A stretch of 27,830 nt of DNA from Clostridium sp. 27_14 (GCA_001916035.1 MNRQ01000039.1:1-27830), one strand, 5' to 3'. Numbered from the stretch's first letter, positions 8,749 through 16,336 are shown. Program-made: numbers and translations. The notes: generated by a model not told the origin, from the sequence alone.

Positions 8749-9339
8749 ATGAATAAAGAAGAATTAGAAAAAATAAAACAAAAAGCATTACAAGAGCATA
8801 TACCAATAATAATGGATGAAACATTAGAAGTTATAGAAAAATATTTAAAAGAAAATCCACCTAAAAAAATATTGGAAATAGGGGCAGCAGTAGGATATTC
8901 AGCAATGTGCTTTTCAGAATTTTTGGCAGAAGGCGGAAAAATAGATACAATAGAAAGAGAAGAAGAAAGAATAGCAGAAGCAAAAGAAAACTTTAAAAAA
9001 GTAGGAGTTCAAGATGTTATAACATTATATGAAGGTGATGCAGTAGAAATATTACCAACATTAAAAGATAAATATGATATGGTGTTTATTGATGCGGCAA
9101 AAGGAAAATATCCATTTTTCTTAAATCAAGCGTTACATAAGTTAAATCCACAAGGAATTATATTTGCAGATAACATTTTATATAAAGGATATGTTATGAG
9201 TGATTATAATAAACATAAACAACGTACGGCAGTGAGAAACCTAAGAGAATACATAAAAGAAGTAACTGAAAATGAAAATTTAGATACAGAAATTTTAGAA
9301 GTTGGAGATGGATTGGCAGTAAGTAAATTGTGCAAATGA
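8749..9339 (+). CDS. trmR: O-methyltransferase, probable tRNA 5-hydroxyuridine methyltransferase TrmR
   Basis: SAM-dependent methyltransferase of the O-methyltransferase 3 (COMT-like) family. The ~196 residues include motif I LEIGAAVGYSA, acidic ligand TIEREEER, metal-site region VFIDAAKGKY and ADNILYKG. Length and motifs match B. subtilis YrrM/TrmR, which methylates ho5U34 to mo5U34 in tRNA. The assignment to TrmR rather than a small-molecule O-methyltransferase rests on this resemblance; no peptidase-U32/trhP partner is visible nearby. Two in-frame ATGs compete (8737 and 8749). I chose the second because GGGGTTGGA lies before it, but the Shine-Dalgarno is weak. A near-copy of this leader occurs 82 bases upstream. 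Confidence 0.75.
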   Translation: MNKEELEKIKQKALQEHIPIIMDETLEVIEKYLKENPPKKILEIGAAVGYSAMCFSEFLAEGGKIDTIEREEERIAEAKENFKKVGVQDVITLYEGDAVEILPTLKDKYDMVFIDAAKGKYPFFLNQALHKLNPQGIIFADNILYKGYVMSDYNKHKQRTAVRNLREYIKEVTENENLDTEILEVGDGLAVSKLCK

Positions 9340-9428
9340 ATAGTATTTAAAAATTTTAACTTTTAAATTTTTTTATGATGTGAAAAAACAAATTGATTGA
9401 TTGCTTATAAATGAAAAAATAATAGATG

Positions 9429-9467
9429 TTTATAGGAAATCTAATAGATTCCTATAAATATTTTTTT
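9429..9467. terminator. Terminator between convergent genes
   Basis: A 13-bp stem with one bulged A (9429-9442 with 9446-9458) is followed by a T-tract (9461-9467) on the + strand. It overlaps the last codons of the minus-strand gene, and A-rich sequence on the other side would also serve the minus strand. Confidence 0.6.
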
Positions 9468-9895
9468 AATGTTTCAACACTATCTTCTTGCATAACAACA
9501 AAATCATTCAGAATATTTTTAACATCTTGTGCAATATTGTTGTTTTGATTTATTAAACGTCTACCTTCTAGTATTCCCATGTTAGTACCTTGCATTAGAA
9601 GTTCTGATAATTTAGAAGTACTATCATCTTTTATGGTGTTCATTTGAATGCCGTACCAGGTCATCATTTTTTCCATTGAATTAATTTCATGTGGATTTTT
9701 TTCACTATAATTAGAATATAAATCGTAAACTCTTTCTGAAATTTTTTCATATTTATTACGTTCAACGTTTAAAACTTTTTTAAAATCGCTATCTTTAACT
9801 TTAGGAAAAATATAAGTTATTGCATTTATACCCATAGAAGCACCTTTGTTTACTTCATCTAAAATATTCAAATTTTGATTATCATTATTATCCAT
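9452..9895 (-). CDS. Small all-helical protein of unknown function
   Basis: The only convincing minus-strand gene in the window. The roughly 147-residue soluble product is rich in Asn, Asp, Glu and Lys and has no signal peptide or membrane segment. Predicted helices include one with KVLNVERNKYEKISERVYDL and another with LLMQGTNMGILEGRRLI, so a ferritin-like or coat-protein-like helical bundle is possible, but no metal-binding Glu/His pattern is clear. Three in-frame Met codons crowd the 5' end (9904, 9901, 9895); I chose 9895 because the AAAGGA site then lies eight bases upstream. It stands alone, convergent with trmR and divergent from rsmE, and so is regulated separately. I do not recognise its function. 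Confidence 0.75.
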   Translation of the reverse strand: MDNNDNQNLNILDEVNKGASMGINAITYIFPKVKDSDFKKVLNVERNKYEKISERVYDLYSNYSEKNPHEINSMEKMMTWYGIQMNTIKDDSTSKLSELLMQGTNMGILEGRRLINQNNNIAQDVKNILNDFVVMQEDSVETLKKYL

Positions 9896-10015
9896 ATACA
9901 TCATCCTTTCTAAAAATAATATAACCAGAAAAATTGTAATTATGCTATTAAAAATGTAAAAAAAATAGGCAATATGTAAACTTGTAAAATGATGAGCTTT
10001 AGTGAAAAAATGTAC

Positions 10016-10044
10016 TTGAAAAAAAAGATGAATAATGATATAAT
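10016..10044 (+). promoter_or_regulatory. Sigma-A-type promoter for rsmE and downstream genes
   Basis: TTGAAA at 10016-10021 and TATAAT at 10039-10044 are separated by 17 bp, upstream of rsmE in the divergent intergenic region. Confidence 0.75.
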
Positions 10045-10124
10045 GACCACAATAAAAAGAAAAAAGTGACTAAATAGAATTTTAAACGAGATTTTTGCTA
10101 TTGGAAAGGATTAGTAAAAGAAAA

Positions 10125-10862
10125 ATGCCAAAATTTTTTGTGAATAAAAAACAAGTGGAAAATGAAACTATAAATATCATAGGTGGAGATGTAAATCATA
10201 TAAAAAATGTACTTAGAAAAAAAGAAAAAGAAAAAATAGAAATATGCATAATAGGAAATGAAGAAAAAGGAATTGATACAATTAGTCAAATTGAAAAAAT
10301 AGAAGAAAATTGTATAAAATGTAGAATTTTGGAGTATAAGATTTCAGAAACAGAAGGTAAAATACAAGTTACAATATTCCAAGGATTACCTAAAAGTGAC
10401 AAAATGGAATTAGTAATACAAAAATCCGTAGAATTGGGAGTATATGAGATATATCCAACAGAAATGAAAAGATGCATTGTAAAATTAAAAGAGCAAGAAG
10501 CAAATAAAAAAATAGCAAGATGGCAAAAAATATCAGAAGTTGCGGCAAAACAAAGTGGAAGAAATAGAAAATTAATAGTTTCCCAAAGTAGTTAAAAGTT
10601 TGGGAGGAATGAGAGCGAAAATGAAGGAAAATGAAAAAAAGAAAATAGCTTAAAATCTGAATTAAAATCAATAAAAAGTAAAGACAAGGAAAATATAAAA
10701 ATAGCAATATTAGTAGGACCAGAAGGTGGAATAGATCTTGCAGAAATAGAAGAATTGCGTAAAGCGGGAGCTGTGATAGTAACTTTAGGAAAAAGAATTT
10801 TAAGAACAGAAACTGTGGCTTTAAATGTATTAAGCAATATAATGTATGAGCTAGAAGAATAA
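10125..10862 (+). pseudogene. rsmE: 16S rRNA m3U1498 methyltransferase RsmE, disrupted in the middle
   Basis: SPOUT-class methyltransferase acting on U1498 of 16S rRNA. The N-terminal part (MPKFFVNKKQ to AAKQSGRNRK) and the C-terminal SPOUT knot (ILVGPEGGIDLAE, TLGKRILRTETVALNV) are both well preserved and lie in the same frame. Between them, about 10581-10640, that frame has stops at 10593 and 10632. A RsmE-like stretch (PKVVKSLGGM, then KENEKK) reads in a second frame, and the region seems about a dozen residues shorter than normal for the family. This middle part lies within a 79-bp segment repeated identically at 10895. The start was set at MPKFF; its AAAGGA site (10104-10109) is unusually far upstream. 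The gene is decayed here, or the assembly is wrong at a repeat. Confidence 0.85.
10567..10645 (+). repeat. 79-bp direct repeat, copy 1 (inside rsmE)
   Basis: Identical over 79 bases to 10895-10973, offset 328. It covers the broken central part of rsmE. Confidence 0.95.
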
Positions 10863-10894
10863 AAATACTATAATAAATATTAAAAAATAAAATT

Positions 10895-10973
10895 GAAAAT
10901 TAATAGTTTCCCAAAGTAGTTAAAAGTTTGGGAGGAATGAGAGCGAAAATGAAGGAAAATGAAAAAAAGAAAA
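10895..10973 (+). repeat. 79-bp direct repeat, copy 2 (leader and start of next gene)
   Basis: Identical to 10567-10645. It provides the GGGAGG site and first codons of the following membrane-protein gene. Immediately after, the last 27 bases are repeated once more in tandem, giving the protein two MKENEKKK units. Confidence 0.95.
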
Positions 10974-11941
10974 AAATGAAGGAAAATGAAAAAAAGAAAA
11001 CAATCTTAAAGAACAAGACGAAAAATAAACTACCAGAAAAAACTATTAAAAAAATATTTTTGAACATATTTTTTGCGATAGTATTAATGGTGTATTTTCT
11101 AATAATAAATATTGGGTATGTAGGATTAACAGATGAAAATTTGGAAAAGGTAATTGAACTATTTTCAGGAATTTTCTTGGTAGCTGGATTATCAAAAATA
11201 GAAAAAGCATATAAGCAAGATAATGATTCTAAAGCTATAACGGCAATTGAACTTTTAGTAATATCAATGTATACATTGTCAATAACACATATAATAAAAA
11301 AATATAAATTTGATTTTCAGATATATATAACAGCAACATCTTATGTGTGTGCAATATATTTTGTTTTTAAATCAATAATAATATATACTCAAAGTAAAAG
11401 AAAGATATTAGAAAATGCAAGTGATATAAAAGAGATAGTAAAAAAGGAAAAACCAGTAAAAAAAGAAGCAACTAAAAAAACAGATAGAGAAGATAATGAA
11501 AAAGAAATATCAATAAAAATTCCAAAAACAGAAAAAATGAGAAATGCAAAAAAAGCATCATCAACAGCAGGAAATGGAACTAAAACAACAACAAGAAAAA
11601 GAACAACAACTTCTGGAAAGGCTAAAATAGAAAATAAAGAAACATCAACTAATGAAATAGATAAAAAGACAACAACAAGAAAGAGAAGAACAACTTCTGG
11701 AACAGCTACTAAAACAGCAAATAAAAAAGTGTCAACTAATGGAACAGCTAAGAAGACGACAAGAAAGAAAACAGTGGAGACAGGAACAGACGCTAAAATA
11801 TCAAATAAAAGAACAGCAACGTCTGGAACAACTAGAACAACAGCAACTAAGAAAACAAGGACAGCAAAAACAACAGAAGGAGAGCCAAGTACAATAAAAA
11901 AATCATCTACAAGAAAAAGCAAGGAAAAAGTTTTGAATTAA
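10949..11941 (+). CDS. Membrane protein with histone H1-like Lys/Thr/Arg-rich repetitive tail
   Basis: Two distinct halves. After a very basic N-terminus (MKENEKKK twice) there are about four hydrophobic segments within roughly 40-150 (including FFAIVLMVYFLIINIGYVGL and YVCAIYFVFKSIIIY). From about 165 to the end runs a low-complexity basic tail built of repeats such as TTTRKRTTTSG, KKTTTRKRRTTSG and KKTTRKKTVETG. The tail resembles histone H1-like or AlgP-like tails that bind nucleic acids or polyanions; a membrane-tethered nucleoid or anionic wall-polymer contact is an inference. The start is uncertain: TTG 10928, ATG 10937 or ATG 10949 are all open. GGGAGG (10930-10935) is too close to 10937 and 13 bases from 10949. 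It precedes yicC by 18 bases, so it is probably in that operon. Family not recognised. Confidence 0.75.
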   Translation: MKENEKKKKMKENEKKKTILKNKTKNKLPEKTIKKIFLNIFFAIVLMVYFLIINIGYVGLTDENLEKVIELFSGIFLVAGLSKIEKAYKQDNDSKAITAIELLVISMYTLSITHIIKKYKFDFQIYITATSYVCAIYFVFKSIIIYTQSKRKILENASDIKEIVKKEKPVKKEATKKTDREDNEKEISIKIPKTEKMRNAKKASSTAGNGTKTTTRKRTTTSGKAKIENKETSTNEIDKKTTTRKRRTTSGTATKTANKKVSTNGTAKKTTRKKTVETGTDAKISNKRTATSGTTRTTATKKTRTAKTTEGEPSTIKKSSTRKSKEKVLN

Positions 11942-11959
11942 TGGAAGGAATTGATTAAA

Positions 11960-12835
11960 ATGATAAAAAGTATGACTGGTTTTGGCAAAAGCATACTAAT
12001 AAATGAACAAAGAGAATACCAAATAGAAATGAAAAGTGTAAATCACAGATATTTAGATATAAATGTAAGGATACCAAGACAATTAATGTATTTAGAGGAA
12101 ACTATAAAAAAAGAAATATCATCAAAAATTAAAAGAGGAAAAATAGAAGTATTTATAAATTTTCAAGATAAAAAACAAGAAGGAGAAAAAGTATTAATTA
12201 ATAAAGATATGGCAAAGTCATATATACATCAGTTGCAAGAAATTGCAAAAGAAACAGGAATATCACCAGAAATTGAAATTACAGAAATTGCAAAAATGCC
12301 AGAGGTACTAAATATAACTTTTAATCAAGAAGATGAAAAAATAAAACAAGAGATAATAGAGCTAACTAAAGATGCAACAAGTAAAATGGAAGATATGAAA
12401 AAATTTGAAGGAATAAAAATGGCAGAAGACATAAATAAAAGAATGGATAAAATAAATGAAAAAATTACAAAAATATCTTGTAATTCTACTAGACTTATTG
12501 AAGAATATATAGTAAAATTAGAAAAGAGGATAAAAGAAATTTTAAAAACAGAAGAAGTAGATAAATCAAGATTAGCCCAAGAAGTAGTTATTTATGCTGA
12601 TAAGTGTTCAATAGAAGAAGAAATAACAAGATTAAGAAGTCATGTAAAACAGTTTAAGGAAATGCTAGAATCAGATACGGCAGTGGGAAAAAAATTAGAT
12701 TTTTTAATACAAGAGATGAATAGGGAAACAAATACGATAGCATCAAAAGCAAATCAATTAGAAATAATAAATGAAGTAGTAGAAATAAAAACAGAATTAG
12801 AAAATATAAGGGAACAAATACAAAATATAGAATAG
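11960..12835 (+). CDS. yicC: YicC/YloC family endoribonuclease
   Basis: The 291-residue product begins with the family hallmark MIKSMTGFGKS and contains EMKSVNHRYLD and the C-terminal DUF1732 segment (KLDFLIQEMNRETNTIASKA). YicC-type proteins are implicated in RNA decay, including small-RNA turnover. I set the start at ATG 11960, where GGAAGGA (11943-11949) is about ten bases upstream; an in-frame TTG at 11951 is less likely. The order yicC-remA-rpoZ-gmk is close to the conserved Firmicutes block, and intergenic gaps are short, which points to one operon. Confidence 0.92.
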   Translation: MIKSMTGFGKSILINEQREYQIEMKSVNHRYLDINVRIPRQLMYLEETIKKEISSKIKRGKIEVFINFQDKKQEGEKVLINKDMAKSYIHQLQEIAKETGISPEIEITEIAKMPEVLNITFNQEDEKIKQEIIELTKDATSKMEDMKKFEGIKMAEDINKRMDKINEKITKISCNSTRLIEEYIVKLEKRIKEILKTEEVDKSRLAQEVVIYADKCSIEEEITRLRSHVKQFKEMLESDTAVGKKLDFLIQEMNRETNTIASKANQLEIINEVVEIKTELENIREQIQNIE

Positions 12836-12848
12836 GAGGATTTTAGAT

Positions 12849-13145
12849 ATGCAATTAGTAAATATAGGCTTTGGAAACATAGTTTCAGCATCAAGAATAA
12901 TAGCAATTGTTAGTCCAGAATCAGCTCCAATAAAAAGGCTAGTGCAAGAGGCAAAAGATAATAAAGTAGTAGTAGATGCTACTTATGGCAGAAGGACTAG
13001 GGCAGTACTTATAATGGATTCAGGACATATCATACTTTCAGCTGTGCAACCAGAAACAGTGGCGGGAAGAGTAGATAAAGATATTGGTGTAACACCAGTT
13101 ACAACAGAAATTCCAGAAGAAAAAGATGATAAGGAAGAAAAATAA
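12849..13145 (+). CDS. remA: RemA-like DNA-binding regulator (DUF370)
   Basis: A 98-residue protein with the RemA/YlzA signature: NIGFGNIVSASRIIAIV at the N-terminus and DATYGRRTRAVLIMDSGHI in the middle. In B. subtilis RemA is an oligomeric DNA-binding activator of matrix and osmoprotectant genes. Its conserved place between yicC and the rpoZ/gmk pair supports the call. An acidic C-terminal tail (EEKDDKEEK) extends past the core. AGGAGGA lies upstream of ATG 12849. A link to the polysaccharide locus nearby is suggestive but unproven. Confidence 0.92.
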   Translation: MQLVNIGFGNIVSASRIIAIVSPESAPIKRLVQEAKDNKVVVDATYGRRTRAVLIMDSGHIILSAVQPETVAGRVDKDIGVTPVTTEIPEEKDDKEEK

Positions 13146-13168
13146 AATAAAAAGGTAGGTAATGTGAA

Positions 13169-13441
13169 ATGATGGTAAAACCAACAGTAAATGAATTATT
13201 AGAAAAGGCAGAAAATCGCTATGCTTTAGTAATAGCAACTTCAAAAAGAGCAAGACAATTATCAATGGGAGCAAAACCGATGACTAATAAAAAAGAAGAA
13301 TCAATGGTAACACTAGCAGCAGATGAAATAGCAGAAGGAGAAGTGAAAATAGTAGATAAAACAGAAGAAGAACAAGATGACTTCAATGGAGAAATATTAG
13401 AGAATACAGAAAATATTAAAGAAAATGAAAAAGGGGAATAG
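13169..13441 (+). CDS. rpoZ: RNA polymerase omega subunit
   Basis: A 90-residue product whose first ~60 residues match omega: PTVNELLEKAENRYALVIATSKRARQL, followed by the AADEIAEGEV helix. Omega assists assembly and stability of RNA polymerase. The tail is acidic and variable, as is common. ATG 13169 and ATG 13172 are both possible. It lies before gmk here, whereas the usual Firmicutes order is gmk then rpoZ. The stop is followed two bases later by the gmk start, so translation is probably coupled. Confidence 0.9.
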   Translation: MMVKPTVNELLEKAENRYALVIATSKRARQLSMGAKPMTNKKEESMVTLAADEIAEGEVKIVDKTEEEQDDFNGEILENTENIKENEKGE

Positions 13442-13443
13442 AA

Positions 13444-14025
13444 ATGTTAGTAATATTATCAGGTGTTTCAGGAGCTGGAAAAGATACAATAAAAAAAGAA
13501 ATAATAAAAAGAATGAAAAATGTAATATCTTTACCATCTTTTACATCAAGAGAACCAAGAGAAGGCGAAGAAGAGGGTATACAATATCATTTTATAACCA
13601 AAGAACAATTTAAAGAAAAAATAAAAAATGAAGAATTTTATGAATATGATTTACACCATGAAAACTATTATGGAACTTCAAAAAAATTAATGAACGAAAA
13701 AATAGATAGTGGAAAAATAATAGTAAAAGATATAGAAGTAAATGGAACAGAAAATTTGATAAAAAAATTGGGAAATGATACAAAATTAGTAACAATATTC
13801 CTAAAAGTGGATAAAGAAGAATTAAAAAATAGACTTATAAATAGAGGAGATAATTTGTCAGAAGCAGATATGCAACTAAGGTTAGGAAGACTAGAATATG
13901 AAGAATCAAAAATAGGTTTATATGATTATGTTATAAAAAATGATAATTTAGAGAAAACTGTACAAATAATAATGACAATAATAGAAAACGAGAAAAAATT
14001 AGAAGAAACTAAGATAAAGAACTAA
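13444..14025 (+). CDS. gmk: Guanylate kinase
   Basis: Phosphorylates GMP to GDP. The 193-residue protein has P-loop SGVSGAGKDT (Gmk usually GPSGAGKGT/ST), the GMP-binding stretch TSREPREGEEEGIQYHF and NYYGTSK. The region usually reading LEIDVQG is VKDIEVNG here, so this copy is somewhat diverged, but length and motif order are those of Gmk. Position after rpoZ in the yicC-remA block supports the call. GGGG lies just before ATG 13444 within the rpoZ end. Confidence 0.87.
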   Translation: MLVILSGVSGAGKDTIKKEIIKRMKNVISLPSFTSREPREGEEEGIQYHFITKEQFKEKIKNEEFYEYDLHHENYYGTSKKLMNEKIDSGKIIVKDIEVNGTENLIKKLGNDTKLVTIFLKVDKEELKNRLINRGDNLSEADMQLRLGRLEYEESKIGLYDYVIKNDNLEKTVQIIMTIIENEKKLEETKIKN

Positions 14026-14037
14026 AGGTGGCAAAAA

Positions 14038-14367
14038 ATGGGATTGTTAACAATTGTCTATATATTAATATTTTTAGTATTTGCATTAGTAATGTATGCA
14101 GTAATGCAAATCAAACTTGCAGGTATGCAGGTAAAAGATTTTTGGGGATTTATAGAAGCAAACCAAATGTTAGACAAATTATATCATTTTGCTAAACAGT
14201 ATCAAAATATGTCTCCACAAGAACAAGTAATTTACTTAGCAGAAGCAGAAAAAATATTTTTAGCATTTGATAAAGTACCAAATGAATTATGGGAAGAAGA
14301 ATATGAAAAGTATAAAGAAGTCCTAAAAAAATATAATGATATAAGAATGATTAGATGGGCTTCATAG
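14038..14367 (+). CDS. Small single-pass membrane protein of unknown function
   Basis: A 109-residue product with one N-terminal transmembrane helix (about 4-25, LLTIVYILIFLVFALVMYA) and a helical cytosolic part rich in Glu, Lys and aromatic residues (QEQVIYLAEAEKIFLAFDKV, then LWEEEYEKYKEVLKKY). AAAGGTGG sits before ATG 14038, 12 bases after gmk, so it is probably the last gene of that operon or links to vanZ. I recognise no family. Confidence 0.75.
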   Translation: MGLLTIVYILIFLVFALVMYAVMQIKLAGMQVKDFWGFIEANQMLDKLYHFAKQYQNMSPQEQVIYLAEAEKIFLAFDKVPNELWEEEYEKYKEVLKKYNDIRMIRWAS

Positions 14368-14389
14368 AAGAGAAAGGAACAGAAGTAAA

Positions 14390-14917
14390 ATGGAAGGAAG
14401 CAAAATTTTTAGAGCACTGTTCATAATTCTTATTGCAATAACATCTGCAACAATATTTCACTTTTCTAGTGAAAATGGAGAAATTTCAGGAAACACAAGT
14501 GGAAAAGTTATAAAAAAAATATTAGCAAAATTTCCAGAATATCAAAAATTGAGTGATAAAAGAAAGGCACAAATAGTAGAGAAATTACAGCCATTTGTGA
14601 GAAAAATGGCACATTTTACTATTTATACACTATTAGGATTTAATTTGATGGGATTTTTTTTGACATTCAAGTTTGGAAAAATATTAAAGTATGGATTGGC
14701 AATAGCGCTAGGAATGTTGTATGCAATGAGTGATGAAATACATCAAATGTTTTCAGCAGGAAGGACAGCTAGAGTGTTTGATGTTGGAATCGATACGTGT
14801 GGTGTTGTTTTTGGAACAATATTAATAATGATTTTTTCAAAAATAGTATATTGGGCACGAAATAGTAGAAAATATAAAAAGTTAGAAAAAGAGGAGGACA
14901 AAGGATATGTCAGGTAA
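14390..14917 (+). CDS. VanZ-like family membrane protein
   Basis: A 175-residue protein with four hydrophobic segments and both VanZ hallmarks: RKMAHFTIYTLLG, and the long motif ending SDEIHQMFSAGRTARVFDVG (residues about 117-136). VanZ proteins affect teicoplanin sensitivity, and many homologues are ordinary envelope genes with no resistance role. Its 3' end overlaps the LCP start by 11 bases, implying co-translation with a wall-polymer ligase. No other van genes are present, so glycopeptide resistance should not be assumed. Confidence 0.88.
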   Translation: MEGSKIFRALFIILIAITSATIFHFSSENGEISGNTSGKVIKKILAKFPEYQKLSDKRKAQIVEKLQPFVRKMAHFTIYTLLGFNLMGFFLTFKFGKILKYGLAIALGMLYAMSDEIHQMFSAGRTARVFDVGIDTCGVVFGTILIMIFSKIVYWARNSRKYKKLEKEEDKGYVR

Positions 14918-16181
14918 ACACTCTAAAGAAAATGATGAATTACCTAAAGCATTTAGAAAAGATGAAAATAATGAAACACCAAGGGCATTAAGATATAATC
15001 AAGAATTACCGAAAAGTTTTCAAAATTTTGAGAGTGACAACAATAATACAAGAAAAGGGTATTCACAATATAGTGGTCAAAGGATAAATGAAGAAGAATC
15101 ACAAAGTAATAGTGAGGAATTTAATCCAAATATGAAAAGAGGAGAAAAGGTGGAAAAACCCAGAAAGAAAAAAAGACATATATTTAGAAATATAGTAATA
15201 ATATTATTGATTATTTTAATAGGAATAATAAGTGCTGGATATGGTTATATTCAAGATAAATTAGGAAAAATACAAAAAGTAGATATAAATAAAGAAGACT
15301 TAGGGATATCTGAGGAAGCATCAGAAAGTTTAACAGAATATAGAAATATAGCATTATTTGGGGTGGATAGTAGAAACCATAATTTGGAAAAAGGAAATCG
15401 TAGTGATTGTATAATAATAGCTAGTATCAATAACAAAACTAAAGAAGTGAAATTAATATCAGTATATCGTGATACTTATGTTCAAATACAAGGACATGGA
15501 TTAGATAAAATAACACATGCATATTCTTATGGTTCAGCACAATTAGCATTAAACACATTAAATACAAATTTGGACTTAAATATATCTGAATTTGCCACAG
15601 TAAATTTTGATGTAGTGGCAGATGCTGTTGATGAATTAGGCGGAATAGAGATAAACATAGAATCACAACAAGAAATGAAATATTTGAATGATTATATTGT
15701 AGAAACATCAAAAGTAACAGGAAAATCAACACCAAATGTAACAAGAACTGGAAAGCAAACATTAAATGGTGTTCAAGCAGTATCGTATTCAAGAATACGT
15801 TATACATCTGGTGGAGATTATAAAAGAACAGAACGTATGAGAGATGTACTAACAGCAATGCTTACAAAATTAAAAACAAAAAGTTTGACTGAAATAAATA
15901 AATTTGCAGATAATATTTTACCAAAAGTATATACAAATATATCAGCAGGAGACATTTTAGCTTTAACACCAAGTTTAATGAGTTATAAAATTACAGAAAG
16001 TATAGGTTGGCCATATACAACAAAAGGTATAACAAAGGATAGATGGTATGGAGTACCAGTTACATTAGAAAAAAATGTTATACAATTACACCAAGAAGCA
16101 TTTGGAGAAACGGATTATATACCTTCAGAAAAAGTTAAAAGTATAAGTAATCAAATTATAAAGAAAACAGGTTATCAATAA
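14907..16181 (+). CDS. LytR-CpsA-Psr (LCP) family cell-wall polymer ligase
   Basis: LCP enzymes transfer lipid-linked glycopolymers (teichoic acids, capsules) to peptidoglycan outside the membrane. The 424-residue protein has an unusually long basic/polar cytosolic N-terminus (1-90) with related motifs LPKAF and LPKSF, one transmembrane helix (about 92-113), and an LCP domain with GVDSR (152-156), RSD (165-167), SVYRDT (185-190) and the C-terminal SRIRYTSGGDYKRTERMR. The Arg/Asp residues that bind pyrophosphate are present. GAGGAGG lies before ATG 14907 inside the vanZ end. The polysaccharide locus starts 200 bases downstream, so its product is a natural substrate. Confidence 0.92.
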   Translation: MSGKHSKENDELPKAFRKDENNETPRALRYNQELPKSFQNFESDNNNTRKGYSQYSGQRINEEESQSNSEEFNPNMKRGEKVEKPRKKKRHIFRNIVIILLIILIGIISAGYGYIQDKLGKIQKVDINKEDLGISEEASESLTEYRNIALFGVDSRNHNLEKGNRSDCIIIASINNKTKEVKLISVYRDTYVQIQGHGLDKITHAYSYGSAQLALNTLNTNLDLNISEFATVNFDVVADAVDELGGIEINIESQQEMKYLNDYIVETSKVTGKSTPNVTRTGKQTLNGVQAVSYSRIRYTSGGDYKRTERMRDVLTAMLTKLKTKSLTEINKFADNILPKVYTNISAGDILALTPSLMSYKITESIGWPYTTKGITKDRWYGVPVTLEKNVIQLHQEAFGETDYIPSEKVKSISNQIIKKTGYQ

Positions 16182-16234
16182 AAAATGATTATCTGAATAA
16201 TTGAATTAAAAAAGTCAAGATTAGTAATTTAAAA

Positions 16235-16275
16235 AGTTATCTTTTCCTTCTTGTTTTTTGCTGGAAAAAATAACT
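16235..16275. repeat. Imperfect inverted repeat between LCP gene and polysaccharide locus
   Basis: Arms 16235-16247 and 16263-16275 pair at 12 of 13 positions around a 15-base T-rich loop. No T-run follows on the + strand, so terminator function for the LCP gene is doubtful; it reads more like a terminator on the minus strand. Confidence 0.5.
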
Positions 16276-16307
16276 AATGTAAAACAAAAAAATATGTCGA
16301 AAAATGG

Positions 16308-16336
16308 TTGACAATAATGATGATAATAGATATAAT
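16308..16336 (+). promoter_or_regulatory. Consensus promoter of the polysaccharide locus
   Basis: TTGACA (16308-16313) and TATAAT (16331-16336) with 17-bp spacing lie 42 bases before the first gene. The genes downstream follow with short gaps or overlaps to 27641, and no other strong promoter was seen among them. Confidence 0.88.

Noticed and set aside
11389..11922. 177-codon minus-strand frame opposite the H1-like tail
   Set aside because: Its Val/Leu/Phe-rich sequence is the complement of Lys/Thr repeats; no ribosome site or homology.
14390..14917. VanZ as evidence of vancomycin resistance
   Set aside because: No vanHAX or vanRS genes nearby; VanZ-like proteins are common in ordinary envelope loci.
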